NCBI GenBank assembly: GCA_045120135.1 | Contig: JBGVEN010000012.1 | Location: forward strand, 6,068-70,067 | DNA: 64,000 nucleotides | Direction of reading: 5' to 3' | Source: SIG440 sp045120135 | Lineage (GTDB): Bacteria; Bacillota; Clostridia; Monoglobales; Monoglobaceae | In this document: piece by piece, positions 1 through 8,059 of the stretch | How the letters are laid out: each line of letters starts with the position of its first letter | How positions within the stretch are numbered: the stretch's first letter is position 1 | The notes under the pieces: model-generated | The model's database searches: none | The model's input: only the letters and a program-made list of their open reading frames with translations | Told to the model about the DNA's origin: nothing | Program-made: the position numbers and the translations under genes

Positions 1-597
1 ATCGACGGAACTCAGGAGGCGGCGCTTGATTGCCTTGCTGTAAGTCGCACACTCGGTTGTGAGCGTGGCGTGATTTGTGATATAGGCGGTGGAAGCACCG
101 AACTTATCGGGGTTTCAGCTGGTGTTCAAAGTGATGCAGTCAGCATACCGTTCGGGTCAAGAGGGATATGCGAAATGTTTTTTAAGGACGGCGAGACACC
201 CGAAGCTATAGCGAGAGCGGAAGAATTTGTACGAGAAAAATACAAGAATGAAGATTGGCTGACGAAGTTTCGGGGAGCGGCTGTTGTGGGAATAGGCGGA
301 ACGCTCAGGGCAGCTGCAAAATTTGATTTGGGCGACAGCACGGCTGCGGCAATTGAAAAATATGTGATTACCCCTGAAAGAATGACGGAAATCATTAATG
401 AAATCCTTTCGGCCTCCGTGGATGAACGCAAAAAAATGGTAGGTATAGGCGAGGAGCGTGCGGATATTATTCTCGGCGGCTTGATTTTTATAAAATGCCT
501 TGCCGAAGTTTTAAGTCCCAAAGAATTTGTTATTGCGGATGTGGGAGTCCGCGAAGGAGTGCTTTTTGATATTCTTGAAAAACGGAATATTCTGTGA
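1..597 (+). CDS. Ppx/GppA-family exopolyphosphatase, C-terminal part (5' end outside window)
   Basis: The reading frame is open from base 1, so this is the 3' part (198 codons) of a longer gene. The visible residues include DGTQEAALD and the GGGSTEL phosphate-binding loop typical of the ASKHA-fold Ppx/GppA phosphatases, which hydrolyse inorganic polyphosphate or pppGpp in the cytoplasm. The C-terminal RADIILGG segment also fits. The short length suggests the compact form of about 300 residues without the HD-type C-terminal domain found in Escherichia coli enzymes. A terminator-like hairpin follows at once. I cannot tell polyphosphatase from pppGpp phosphatase activity by sequence alone. Confidence 0.9.
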   Translation: MDGTQEAALDCLAVSRTLGCERGVICDIGGGSTELIGVSAGVQSDAVSIPFGSRGICEMFFKDGETPEAIARAEEFVREKYKNEDWLTKFRGAAVVGIGGTLRAAAKFDLGDSTAAAIEKYVITPERMTEIINEILSASVDERKKMVGIGEERADIILGGLIFIKCLAEVLSPKEFVIADVGVREGVLFDILEKRNIL

Positions 598-608
598 ATA
601 AAATAAAT

Positions 609-651
609 TAAACCTCCAAACACTAATTAAAATGTGCTTTGGGGGTTTTTT
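609..651 (+). terminator. Imperfect terminator hairpin after the Ppx/GppA gene
   Basis: AAACCTCCAAACAC pairs with GTGCTTTGGGGGTTT using some G-U pairs, followed by T residues. The run of G inside its 3' arm lies just before the ATG at 652 and probably also acts as the ribosome-binding site of the next gene, so terminator and start signal overlap. Confidence 0.55.
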
Positions 652-1008
652 ATGCTTAAAAAGCGGTGGAAGGAAATACTAATTGGTCTTGTAACGGGTG
701 TGCTTAACGGTTTATTTGGTGCAGGTGGCGGCTCGATAGTTGTTCCGGCAATGGAGAGGTTTTTGGATATTGATGAAAGGGAGTCCCACGCAACGGCAAT
801 TCTGGTAATACTTATGATGTCGCCAATCAGTGCGTACTTCTATATAAGAAAAGGATTTTTTGACTTAAGACTCTGGACGTGGGTGACTCTGGGCGGTGTA
901 ATTGGTGGTCTGGTCGGGGCAAAGCTGCTTAAGAAAGTGCCGAAAAAGTGGCTCAAAATTGGGTTTGGAGCGGTGATTATTGTAACAGCAGTTAAGATGA
1001 TATTTTAG
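652..1008 (+). CDS. TauE/SafE-type sulfite/anion exporter, N-terminal-half-sized subunit
   Basis: A 118-residue membrane protein with about four hydrophobic segments and the glycine-rich repeat motif (NGLFGAGGGSIVVPA) of the TauE/SafE family (old DUF81). Normal family members are about 250 residues with two homologous halves; this is one half. The following gene, 13 bases downstream, encodes the other half, so the pair probably assembles into one transporter in the cytoplasmic membrane. ATG at 652 is preferred over GTG at 634 because the latter lies inside the terminator hairpin. Substrate (sulfite, sulfonate or another organic anion) is unknown. Confidence 0.8.
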   Translation: MLKKRWKEILIGLVTGVLNGLFGAGGGSIVVPAMERFLDIDERESHATAILVILMMSPISAYFYIRKGFFDLRLWTWVTLGGVIGGLVGAKLLKKVPKKWLKIGFGAVIIVTAVKMIF

Positions 1009-1021
1009 GGAGAGACAAATT

Positions 1022-1387
1022 ATGATTAACATTCTGACAGGCTTTTTTAGCGGTATTATCAGCGGAATGGGGATTGGCGGCGGTGCAATTCTTATTCCGG
1101 CACTGGTGTTCTTTGAGGGTGTGGGTCAGCAGATGGCGCAGGGTATAAATCTAACCTATTTTATCCCAACGGCGGTTTTTGCTCTGATAGTCCATCTTAA
1201 AAACAAATGTGTAAGGGTTAAGCTTGCCCTGCTTTTAGGCGGCTGCGGTGTGCTTGGTGCGGCTCTTGGTGCATATCTTGCAACGGCACTTGATGCCGGA
1301 CTTCTCCGCAAATTGTTCGGAGGATTTTTACTGTTTGTAGGAATATATGAAATTTATAAGGGTTTTCGGGTAAAATCTTGTAAATAA
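1022..1387 (+). CDS. TauE/SafE-type exporter, second half-sized subunit
   Basis: A 121-residue hydrophobic protein whose N-terminus carries the same family motif (SGMGIGGGAILIPALV) as its upstream neighbour, and which contains about four membrane spans. It lies 13 bases downstream in the same direction, preceded by a GGGAG ribosome-binding site. The two genes together equal one full-length TauE/SafE protein. I read them as two intact genes rather than a frameshifted single gene because each begins with its own copy of the N-terminal motif. Confidence 0.8.
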   Translation: MINILTGFFSGIISGMGIGGGAILIPALVFFEGVGQQMAQGINLTYFIPTAVFALIVHLKNKCVRVKLALLLGGCGVLGAALGAYLATALDAGLLRKLFGGFLLFVGIYEIYKGFRVKSCK

Positions 1388-1413
1388 TTTGTTAAAAAAT
1401 AATCATTTTCATA

Positions 1414-1442
1414 TTGACGGGCAAGAAAAAAAGTTATATACT
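1414..1442 (+). promoter_or_regulatory. Sigma-A-type promoter for serC-serA
   Basis: TTGACG (-35) and TATACT (-10) are separated by 17 bases, about 50 bases upstream of the serC start. No riboswitch or T-box-like structure fits in the short leader. Confidence 0.7.
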
Positions 1443-1492
1443 GTAATAAGTATACAAATTTTTATATTTAAATAATGTAAGGAGTGTTTTTC

Positions 1493-2572
1493 GTGAGCAG
1501 AATTTATAACTTTTCCGCAGGCCCGTCAATGCTTCCCCTCGAGGTTCTGGAGCAGGCAGCGGCTGAAATGACAGATTACAACGGTTCGGGTATGTCCGTT
1601 ATGGAGATGAGCCACCGTTCCCCTGTTTATGATGCAATAATCAAGCAGACAGAGGCAGACTTCAGAGAGCTTATGAATATCCCCGATAACTACAAGGTGC
1701 TTTTCCTTCAGGGCGGTGCTTCAACACAGTTTGCAGCAGTTCCCCTCAACCTGATGAAGACCGGCAAGGCTGACTATGTTGTGTCAGGTCAGTTCTCAGG
1801 CAAGGCTTTCAAGGAAGCTAAGAAGTATGGCGATGCAAAATGTATTGCAACCTCTGAGGATAAGACATTCAGCTATATCCCCGAAATTACTCCCGATATG
1901 GTACGTGATGATGCAGACTATGTTCACGTTTGCTACAACAACACCATTTTCGGCACTAAGTTCCCCGAAGTTCCAAATGTTGGCGACAAAGTTTTAGTTG
2001 CTGATATGTCTTCCTGCATCACAAGCGAGCCTGTTGATGTTACCAAGTTCGGCGTTATCTATGCCGGTGCACAGAAGAATATGGCGCCAGCTGGTCTTAC
2101 TGTTGTTATTATTCGTGAGGACCTTATGGGTAATGCTCGTGAGGATATCCCCACAATGCTTGATTACAAGACAATGGCAGACAACGATTCAATGTACAAC
2201 ACACCTCCCTGCTATGCAATCTATGTTGCGGGTTTGGTTTACAAATGGGCGCTTAAAAACGGCGGTCTGACAGCAATGAAGGAGAGAAATGAGAAGAAGG
2301 CAAATCTTCTTTACGATTATCTCGATTCTTCAAAGCTCTTTAAGCCAACAGCTGAAAAAAGGTATCGTTCAATGATGAATGTTTGCTTTGTTACAGGTGA
2401 TGCTGACCTTGACAAGAAGTTCTGCAAGGAAGCCGCTGCGGCAGGCTTTGAGAACCTTAAGGGTCACAGAAGTGTTGGCGGTATGCGTGCAAGCATCTAC
2501 AACGCTATGCCTTACGAGGGCGTTGAAAAGCTCGTTGAATTTATGAAGAAGTTCGAAGCTGAAAATCTTTAA
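1493..2572 (+). CDS. serC: Phosphoserine aminotransferase
   Basis: A 359-residue PLP enzyme of the class V aminotransferase fold that converts 3-phosphohydroxypyruvate and glutamate to phosphoserine and 2-oxoglutarate in serine synthesis. It opens with the family signature RIYNFSAGPSMLP and includes YAGAQKNMAPAG, whose lysine is the expected PLP-binding residue, and a C-terminal GHRSVGGMRASIYNAM segment. GTG at 1493 is chosen because AAGGAG lies 8 bases upstream and the protein then begins like other SerC proteins. serA follows 37 bases later, so the first two steps of serine synthesis are co-transcribed; no serB is in the window. Confidence 0.96.
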   Translation: MSRIYNFSAGPSMLPLEVLEQAAAEMTDYNGSGMSVMEMSHRSPVYDAIIKQTEADFRELMNIPDNYKVLFLQGGASTQFAAVPLNLMKTGKADYVVSGQFSGKAFKEAKKYGDAKCIATSEDKTFSYIPEITPDMVRDDADYVHVCYNNTIFGTKFPEVPNVGDKVLVADMSSCITSEPVDVTKFGVIYAGAQKNMAPAGLTVVIIREDLMGNAREDIPTMLDYKTMADNDSMYNTPPCYAIYVAGLVYKWALKNGGLTAMKERNEKKANLLYDYLDSSKLFKPTAEKRYRSMMNVCFVTGDADLDKKFCKEAAAAGFENLKGHRSVGGMRASIYNAMPYEGVEKLVEFMKKFEAENL

Positions 2573-2609
2573 TTTATATTGCCGCAAGGCAAAAAGGAGT
2601 TTGATATAA

Positions 2610-3776
2610 ATGTATAAGGTACAGACATTAAACAAGATTGCAAAAATCGGTCTTGATGTATTTGACGACAAGTATACATACGGTGACGAAGTTGAAAATC
2701 CTGACGGTATAATCCTCAGAAGCTTCAATATGCACGAGATGGAGCTGCCCGAATCACTTGCAGCTGTTGCCCGTGCAGGTGCCGGTGTAAACAATATTCC
2801 GATTGACAAGTGCAGCGAAAAGGGTATCGTTGTTTTCAATACCCCCGGTGCAAATGCAAATGCGGTTAAGGAGCTTGTTATTGCAGGTCTTCTCCTTGCA
2901 TCACGCCGTGTTGTTCAGGGTATCAACTGGGCAAAGACATTAATCGGCGAGGGCGACCAGGTTTCAAAGCTGGTAGAAAAAGGCAAGTCTAACTTTGCAG
3001 GTCCCGAAATTCAGGGCAAGACCCTTGGTATTATCGGCCTTGGTGCTATCGGTATCCGTGTTGCCAATGCGGCTCACGCACTTGGTATGAATGTTATCGG
3101 TTACGACCCCTACCTTTCAGTTGATGCAGCTTGGCGTATGACCCGTGCTGCAGAGCACGCAAAGACAGTTGATGATGTTCTTGCAAAGAGTGACTACATC
3201 TCAATCCATGTTCCCGCAACAAAGGACACAAAGGGTATGTTCAATGCAGACCTCTTCAAAAAGGTTAAAAAGGGTGTAAGACTCCTCAACTTCTCAAGAG
3301 CAGAGCTGGTTGATACAGAGGCAGTTCTTGCAGCACTCGAGGATGGCACAGTTGCAGAATATGTAACAGACTTTGCAACCGAAGAGCTTCTCAAGTCCGA
3401 CAGAGTTGTTTGCCTCCCCCACCTCGGTGCATCAACACCCGAAAGTGAGGATAACTGTGCAGTTATGGCAGCTCAGGAGCTTAAGGACTTTTTAGAGAAC
3501 GGTAACATTGTTAACTCTGTTAACTTCCCCAACTGCGATATGGGCAAGGTTTGCGGTTCTCGTGTGACAATCGCACACAAGAACATTCCTGCAATGATTA
3601 ACCAGATTACAGATGTGTTCACCAAGGACAGCATCAATATCGAAAATATGGTTAACAAAAGCAAGGGCGATTATGCTTACACAATGATTGATACTCACAC
3701 CGATGTTACAGATGCTATGCTTGCAGATATTAAGGGTATCGAAGGTGTAATCAGAGTATCTCTCTATACAGAATAA
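2610..3776 (+). CDS. serA: D-3-phosphoglycerate dehydrogenase
   Basis: A 388-residue NAD-dependent D-2-hydroxyacid dehydrogenase catalysing the first step of serine synthesis. The nucleotide-binding loop is GLGAIGIRVAN, followed by the substrate-domain segment with CLPHLGAST (catalytic His). The last ~75 residues (from about 315) form a C-terminal ACT-type domain, the usual site of serine feedback. Length matches the short SerA type. AAGGAG lies 8 bases before the ATG. It shares a transcript with serC, and the RNase P RNA gene begins only about 15 bases after its stop. Confidence 0.94.
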   Translation: MYKVQTLNKIAKIGLDVFDDKYTYGDEVENPDGIILRSFNMHEMELPESLAAVARAGAGVNNIPIDKCSEKGIVVFNTPGANANAVKELVIAGLLLASRRVVQGINWAKTLIGEGDQVSKLVEKGKSNFAGPEIQGKTLGIIGLGAIGIRVANAAHALGMNVIGYDPYLSVDAAWRMTRAAEHAKTVDDVLAKSDYISIHVPATKDTKGMFNADLFKKVKKGVRLLNFSRAELVDTEAVLAALEDGTVAEYVTDFATEELLKSDRVVCLPHLGASTPESEDNCAVMAAQELKDFLENGNIVNSVNFPNCDMGKVCGSRVTIAHKNIPAMINQITDVFTKDSINIENMVNKSKGDYAYTMIDTHTDVTDAMLADIKGIEGVIRVSLYTE

Positions 3777-3791
3777 TAAACGATGATCAGC

Positions 3792-4137
3792 TTTGGCAGA
3801 CTGGACGGTCGCGGGTACAAGGAGTAATCCTGTGCGTGAGGAAAGTCCGAGCTCCACAGGGCAGGGTGCAAGGTAACACCTTGTGAAGGCAACTTTAAGG
3901 AAAGTGCAACAGAAATATACCGCCTGCATTTTTGCAGGTAAGGGTGGAAAAGTGAGGTAAGAGCTCACTCGGGGTCTGGCGACTGACCCTTGCTGTAAAC
4001 CCCATCCGGAGCAACACCTGAATGAAAGGCTAAGCCGGCCCGGCATCTTTCGAGAAGGTGGCTTGAGCCGCATAGTGATATGCGGTTTAGATAGATGACC
4101 GTCTTAAAAGACAGAACTCGGCTTACAGGTCTGCCGC
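3792..4137 (+). ncRNA. rnpB: RNase P RNA (class A)
   Basis: The catalytic RNA of RNase P, which trims the 5' ends of pre-tRNAs. Diagnostic conserved blocks are present in order: GAGGAAAGTCCGAGCTCC near 3838, ACAGAAATATACCGCC near 3909, AGGTAAGAGCTCAC, and near the 3' end AGATAGATGACC followed by ACAGAACTCGGCTTACAG. The ends pair (GGCAGAC at 3795 with GTCTGCC at 4129), forming P1. A strong terminator follows. It sits directly after serA; its own promoter was not identified. Confidence 0.96.
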
Positions 4138-4150
4138 ATAATTTAAAAGC

Positions 4151-4181
4151 AAACACCCGGACAAATTGTCCGGGTGTTTTT
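4151..4181 (+). terminator. Rho-independent terminator of rnpB
   Basis: AACACCCGGACAA and TTGTCCGGGTGTT form a 13-bp stem with a minimal loop, followed by a T run. Confidence 0.9.
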
Positions 4182-4283
4182 GTGTGGTGCAACTTCGTTT
4201 CGCGACGAGCAAGGTTGGCAAAATAATAATATCACAATTTGAGATATTGTATAATAACATTATTAGAGGGATGGTGTTATTAT

Positions 4284-4478
4284 ATGAGATTAAAAGAATT
4301 GAGAGAAGACTTGGATATAAGACAAGAAACACTTGCAGAACTTTTAAAAATAAAACAAAACACATATTCGCAATACGAAAACGGGCAAAGACAGTTACCG
4401 GTTGATGTACTTGTAAAACTGGCTGAATATTATAATGTATCAACGGATTATATTTTAGGGAGAAGCGACAAAAAGTAG
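4284..4478 (+). CDS. Small XRE-family helix-turn-helix regulator
   Basis: A 64-residue protein consisting of one Cro/CI-type HTH: RLKELREDLDIRQETLAELL, then KQNTYSQYENGQ as recognition helix and a VSTDYILG ending. The ATG at 4284 is chosen because the protein then begins exactly at the HTH; the sequence upstream does not extend the domain. A TATAAT box lies at 4250-4255 and ACAAT/ATTGT arms at about 4234-4250 may form an operator. The gene ends at the left arm of the DUF559 repeat element. A close relative is encoded at 44508-44726. Target genes are unknown. Confidence 0.85.
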   Translation: MRLKELREDLDIRQETLAELLKIKQNTYSQYENGQRQLPVDVLVKLAEYYNVSTDYILGRSDKK

Positions 4479-4916
4479 GCTTCCCCTTGAGGGGAAGCTG
4501 TCACGAAGTGACTGATGAGGTGTTAAATGAACAAGACCAATAATCCGAAGTTAACGGATAATGCGAGGTTGTTGCGGAAAAATATGACAAAAGAAGAACG
4601 ACATTTATGGTATGACTTTTTAAAAAATTTATCTGTTACGGTAAATCGGCAAAAGGTTATAGGAAGATATATTGTAGATTTTTATATTGCCTCTTTTAAA
4701 CTTGTGATTGAACTTGATGGTTCACAACATTATGAAAAAGGACAAATGGAAGAGGATATAATAAGAGATGAGTATTTAAATGAGTTGGGAATAAGAGTGT
4801 TAAGGTATAGTAATTCAGATATAAAAAGGAACTTCGATGGTGTGTGTAGGGATATACTTGGGGTTTTGAACACCTCATCCACCGCAAGCGGTTCCCCTTC
4901 CCCTCAAGGGGAAGGC
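4479..4916. mobile_element. DUF559-nuclease element bounded by hairpin-rich inverted repeats
   Basis: The left arm (4479-4524) and right arm (4869-4916) are inverted copies of one design: a GC-rich hairpin (TTCCCCTTGAGGGGAA), a second small hairpin of variable sequence (GTCAC/GTGAC on the left, ACCGC/GCGGT on the right) and the invariant GATGAGGTGTT. The DUF559 gene lies between them. The second hairpin differs between arms while keeping its pairing. A shorter ORF-less copy lies at 62231-62364. Mobility is inferred from the architecture; a target duplication could not be made out. Confidence 0.7.
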
Positions 4917-4931
4917 GTTCCACACCCTTGA
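4527..4931 (+). CDS. DUF559 endonuclease-domain protein
   Basis: A 134-residue protein of the DUF559 family, related to Vsr-like PD-(D/E)XK nucleases. Visible features are LRKNMTKEERHLWYDFL, then the core IGRYIVDFYIASFKLVIELDGSQH (D of VDF and the ELDG...H segment are the expected active-site residues) and LGIRVLRYSNSDI. The GAGGTG six bases before its ATG is part of the left repeat arm, and the last ~20 residues (TSSTASGSPSPQGEG...) are translated from the right arm, so start signal and C-terminus belong to the element. Role unknown; a part in moving or maintaining the element is inference. Confidence 0.88.
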   Translation: MNKTNNPKLTDNARLLRKNMTKEERHLWYDFLKNLSVTVNRQKVIGRYIVDFYIASFKLVIELDGSQHYEKGQMEEDIIRDEYLNELGIRVLRYSNSDIKRNFDGVCRDILGVLNTSSTASGSPSPQGEGVPHP

Positions 4932-4992
4932 CAAACAAAGGCTTGTGTGGGATAATATATAAAAATTATTTTTTGCCGAGAGGGTGAAGAAT

Positions 4993-6078
4993 ATGTTAAA
5001 CGAGAAAGTTGAAAAACGCAGGGAATTTATCATTAACACGGTGTATATTTCGATAATTGCACTGATTGTTTTTGCGTGCTTTAAGTATGTTGCAAAGTGG
5101 ATTATGCCGTTTATCATCGGCTTTATAATTGCCTTTGCTGCACGGCCTGCGGTTAGTGCTGTTCATAAAGTAACAAAGCTTAATCGCAAATTCTGCGGCT
5201 TTCTGGTTATTATTCTTGAATATGTATTGCTGGTTTTTATTATATGGGCACTTGGTTCAAGAATTTATGAGTCAATTCGTGACCTCTTTGTGAAATTGCC
5301 GGGGTACTATGACAGCAGTATTTTGCCGTTCATTAATTCGATAGCTTTGTCGGTGGAGAGTGTTGCTGCACGGATTTCGCCCGAAACTCTGCAACAAATC
5401 TATTCTATGCTCGAAAGCTTTGCGGACAATGCCCGTGGCTTTGTAATAAGCTTTTCGACGGGGATGCTGTCAAATCTTGCCGGTATAACAAAGTCTGTTC
5501 CGTTCTTTTTGATTTCGTTTGTGTTCACCATCCTTGCATCGGTATTTATCGCAATGGATTACAATGGTATTATGGACTTCCTCAAAAAGCAGCTTCCGCC
5601 CAAAACGGCAGTATTCCTCAGCGACGCAAAGCAGCAGATAGGCAGAACAGTACTCCGTTATCTGCGTGCATATCTGATAATATTTCTTATGACATTTACC
5701 GAGCTTTCAATCGGTTTGTCAATCCTCGGCATTGAGAATTCCATCGGTCTTGCGGCAATTATTGCGGTAGCGGATGTTCTTCCGGTAATCGGCACGGGCG
5801 GTGTACTTATCCCCTGGGCAATCTGGGGACTCCTGACACGAAACTTTGTTCTTGCGTTGGGTCTTGTAATACTTTATGTTGTGATACTGGTAGTACGCAA
5901 CTTCACCGAGCCGAAAATTGTTGGCGACCAGCTGGGGCTTAACCCCGTGGTAACATTAATCGCAATCTACCTTGGCTACCGTCTCTTTGGCGTTGCCGGA
6001 ATGATAGGTTTACCCATTTTTACCACCATTTTAGTCGGTTTACACAAGGCGGGCAAGATAAAGCTCTGGAAAGAATAA
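4993..6078 (+). CDS. AI-2E-family (YtvI-type) integral membrane protein
   Basis: A 361-residue polytopic protein with the layout of the AI-2E/PerM family: N-terminal membrane hairpins, a central soluble stretch (about residues 90-150), and C-terminal spans containing VLPVIGTGGVLIPWAIW and FTEPKIVGDQLGLNPVVTLIAIYLG, the most conserved family segments. It most resembles the sporulation-associated YtvI branch; other family members export small signals or act as Na+/H+ antiporters. ATG at 4993 follows AGAGGG by a normal distance, preferred to the GTG at 4984. A terminator follows. Confidence 0.85.
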   Translation: MLNEKVEKRREFIINTVYISIIALIVFACFKYVAKWIMPFIIGFIIAFAARPAVSAVHKVTKLNRKFCGFLVIILEYVLLVFIIWALGSRIYESIRDLFVKLPGYYDSSILPFINSIALSVESVAARISPETLQQIYSMLESFADNARGFVISFSTGMLSNLAGITKSVPFFLISFVFTILASVFIAMDYNGIMDFLKKQLPPKTAVFLSDAKQQIGRTVLRYLRAYLIIFLMTFTELSIGLSILGIENSIGLAAIIAVADVLPVIGTGGVLIPWAIWGLLTRNFVLALGLVILYVVILVVRNFTEPKIVGDQLGLNPVVTLIAIYLGYRLFGVAGMIGLPIFTTILVGLHKAGKIKLWKE

Positions 6079-6082
6079 AGAA

Positions 6083-6117
6083 ATTTAAAGCGGTCATTTT
6101 CGGTGGCCGCTTTTTCG
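6083..6117 (+). terminator. Terminator after the YtvI-type gene
   Basis: AAAGCGGTCA pairs with TGGCCGCTTT (one G-U) around a short loop, followed by T residues. Confidence 0.8.
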
Positions 6118-6138
6118 TTGTAAATTTTCTTTTAAGTC

Positions 6139-6167
6139 TTGAATAGTTGACAAATGTATGGTATACT
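6139..6167 (+). promoter_or_regulatory. Promoter upstream of the coiled-coil membrane protein gene
   Basis: TTGAAT and TATACT with a 17-base spacer; the putative transcript would begin just before the gene at 6205. Confidence 0.55.
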
Positions 6168-6204
6168 CTTTAGTAAGTAAACCCATATGAAAGGTTTGAT
6201 TATA

Positions 6205-6696
6205 TTGAAAGAAAAATCACAGATGTCACCTAAGACAAAAAAGATATTAGTAGGTGTGGGAATTGCATTTGGAACTGTTATGACGTTTTTGGTTTCGTTT
6301 ATACTGGCGTTTACTCTTATTGTAAATCCCATTAACTTTATGACTGTCGGCGATGCTGACACGGTGGAGGAAAACGAGAAGCTCAAAGAGCAGGTACAGA
6401 CTCTTGAGGACGAAAAGGATGCGCTTCAGGCAAAGGTTGATAAGTACAAGAATTCGGCAACAAGCCAGCCGGCGGTTACAACACCTGCTGTCACAACACC
6501 AAGTACTCAATCACAGCCGGATAAAACGCCGGAGACTACCACACCTGAGACACCTGAGAGCAGCGAGACAACTGAATCGCAGCCGGAGATAAACGAGAGT
6601 AGCGGCGGCTTTGCTCCTGAGACCCAGACCAGTACAGGGGAGGAAACTCCGGAGGATGTGGATGGTCCCGTTACGGTAATCGATGTTTCGGAATAA
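6205..6696 (+). CDS. Hypothetical single-span protein with coiled coil and Thr/Pro/Glu-rich tail
   Basis: A protein of about 163 residues that I do not recognise. After a short basic N-terminus there is one hydrophobic segment (about residues 14-40), a heptad-like coiled coil (EENEKLKEQVQTLEDEKDAL) and a low-complexity tail rich in T, P, S, E and Q. This is the look of a membrane-anchored extracytoplasmic protein with a wall-spanning linker. TTG at 6205 is preferred because GAAAGG lies 10 bases upstream, but ATG at 6187 in the same frame is possible. It stands alone between a terminator and pyrH. Confidence 0.6.
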   Translation: MKEKSQMSPKTKKILVGVGIAFGTVMTFLVSFILAFTLIVNPINFMTVGDADTVEENEKLKEQVQTLEDEKDALQAKVDKYKNSATSQPAVTTPAVTTPSTQSQPDKTPETTTPETPESSETTESQPEINESSGGFAPETQTSTGEETPEDVDGPVTVIDVSE

Positions 6697-6788
6697 ATGT
6701 AGCCTGATGTTAGCTAATATCAGGCTAAATTATGCTAAATTAATATATTTGCCGGAATACGAAGTTTCGGCGGAATGGAGAAATCAAT

Positions 6789-7493
6789 ATGGCACTCAAG
6801 TACAAAAGAGTTATGCTGAAAATCAGCGGCGAGGCACTGGCAGGCGAAAAAGGCTTTGGTCTTGACAACAAAACCATTACTACCATTGCTTCAAAAATCA
6901 AGGAATGCTCGGAGATGGGCTGCGAAATTGCAATCGTTGTAGGCGGTGGAAACTTCTGGCGCGGCAGAACAGGCGAGGGTATGGACAGAACCCGTGCCGA
7001 CCATATGGGTATGCTTGCAACAGTTATTAATTCTCTGGCGCTTCTGGACGCACTCGAACAGCAGGGCGTTCCCACCCGTGTTCAGACAGCAATTGAAATG
7101 CGCCAGATAGCAGAGCCTTATATCAGACTTAAGGCTATGCGTCACCTGGAAAAGGGCAGAGTTGTTATCTTTGCCTGCGGAACAGGTAACCCGTTCTTCT
7201 CAACCGACACAACTGCGGCACTCCGTGCAGCAGAAATTGATGCAGAGATTATTCTCCTTGCAAAGAAGGTTGACGCAGTTTATGACAGCGACCCCAATCT
7301 CAACCCCGACGCTGTAAAATTTGATTCGCTTAGCTATATTGATGTTCTTAACCGCGGTCTTGGTGTTATGGACTCAACCGCAACATCACTTTGTATGGAT
7401 AATAATATTCCGATTCTTGTGTTCGGTCTTGACGACCCCGAGAATATTAAGCGTGCCGTAGAGGGCGAGACAATCGGAACAATAGTAAAATAA
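6789..7493 (+). CDS. pyrH: Uridylate kinase (UMP kinase)
   Basis: A 234-residue amino-acid-kinase-fold enzyme that phosphorylates UMP to UDP with ATP. It begins with KRVMLKISGEALAG, carries VVGGGNFWRGR, the GTGNPFFSTDTTAALRA substrate loop, and KKVDAVYDSDP. Length is normal. First gene of the pyrH-frr-uppS-cdsA-dxr-rseP series, an order widely conserved in bacteria. AATGGAG lies 6 bases before the ATG. A partial stem-loop (AGCCTGAT/ATCAGGCT) at about 6701-6727 separates it from the upstream gene. Confidence 0.97.
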   Translation: MALKYKRVMLKISGEALAGEKGFGLDNKTITTIASKIKECSEMGCEIAIVVGGGNFWRGRTGEGMDRTRADHMGMLATVINSLALLDALEQQGVPTRVQTAIEMRQIAEPYIRLKAMRHLEKGRVVIFACGTGNPFFSTDTTAALRAAEIDAEIILLAKKVDAVYDSDPNLNPDAVKFDSLSYIDVLNRGLGVMDSTATSLCMDNNIPILVFGLDDPENIKRAVEGETIGTIVK

Positions 7494-7513
7494 TCTGAAA
7501 GGTGGATTTAAAT

Positions 7514-8056
7514 ATGCAAAATGCAGAAGCAAGAATGAACAAGGCAATCGCCGCACTTCAGAACGATTTGGCGGCAATCAGAGCAGGCAGAGCAAATCCT
7601 GCAATTCTCGATAAGATAACAGTTGAATACTACGGTGTTGCAACACCTGTTCAGCAGGTAGGTACTGTTGCAGTTCCCGAGCCGAGAACAATTACAATTC
7701 AGCCCTGGGATGCATCAATCCTTGGCGAGATTGAAAAGGCAATTTTGAAATCTGATATCGGTCTTACCCCCAACAACGACGGTAAGATGATTCGTCTTAA
7801 CTTCCCACCGCTTACCGAGGAGAGAAGAAAGGAGCTGGTAAAGGGTATTTCAAAGCGTGGCGAGGAATGCAAGGTTGCAGTCCGCAATGTCCGCAGAGAT
7901 TCGCTTGAAGCTTTTAAGAAGCAGAAGAAGGACGGCGAGATTACCGAGGATGACCTCAAAAATCTTGAAACCAAAATTCAGAAGCTTACCGATAAATTTG
8001 TAGCTCAGATTGATGAGATTGTAGCTGCAAAGGAAAAGGAAATCTTAGAGGTATAA
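7514..8056 (+). CDS. frr: Ribosome recycling factor
   Basis: A 180-residue protein that, with EF-G, splits post-termination ribosomes. Conserved features: DLAAIRAGRANPAILD near the N-terminus, PRTITIQPWDASILGEIEKAI, and the RRDSLEAFKKQKKDGEITEDD stretch of the three-helix bundle. ATG at 7514 follows GAAAGGTGG by about 8 bases and is preferred to GTG at 7502. Cotranscribed with pyrH, 20 bases downstream. Confidence 0.97.
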   Translation: MQNAEARMNKAIAALQNDLAAIRAGRANPAILDKITVEYYGVATPVQQVGTVAVPEPRTITIQPWDASILGEIEKAILKSDIGLTPNNDGKMIRLNFPPLTEERRKELVKGISKRGEECKVAVRNVRRDSLEAFKKQKKDGEITEDDLKNLETKIQKLTDKFVAQIDEIVAAKEKEILEV

Positions 8057-8059
8057 TTT

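Noticed and set aside
652..1387. Frameshifted single TauE/SafE gene
   Set aside because: The second frame has its own ribosome-binding site, start codon and N-terminal motif, so two genes are more likely.
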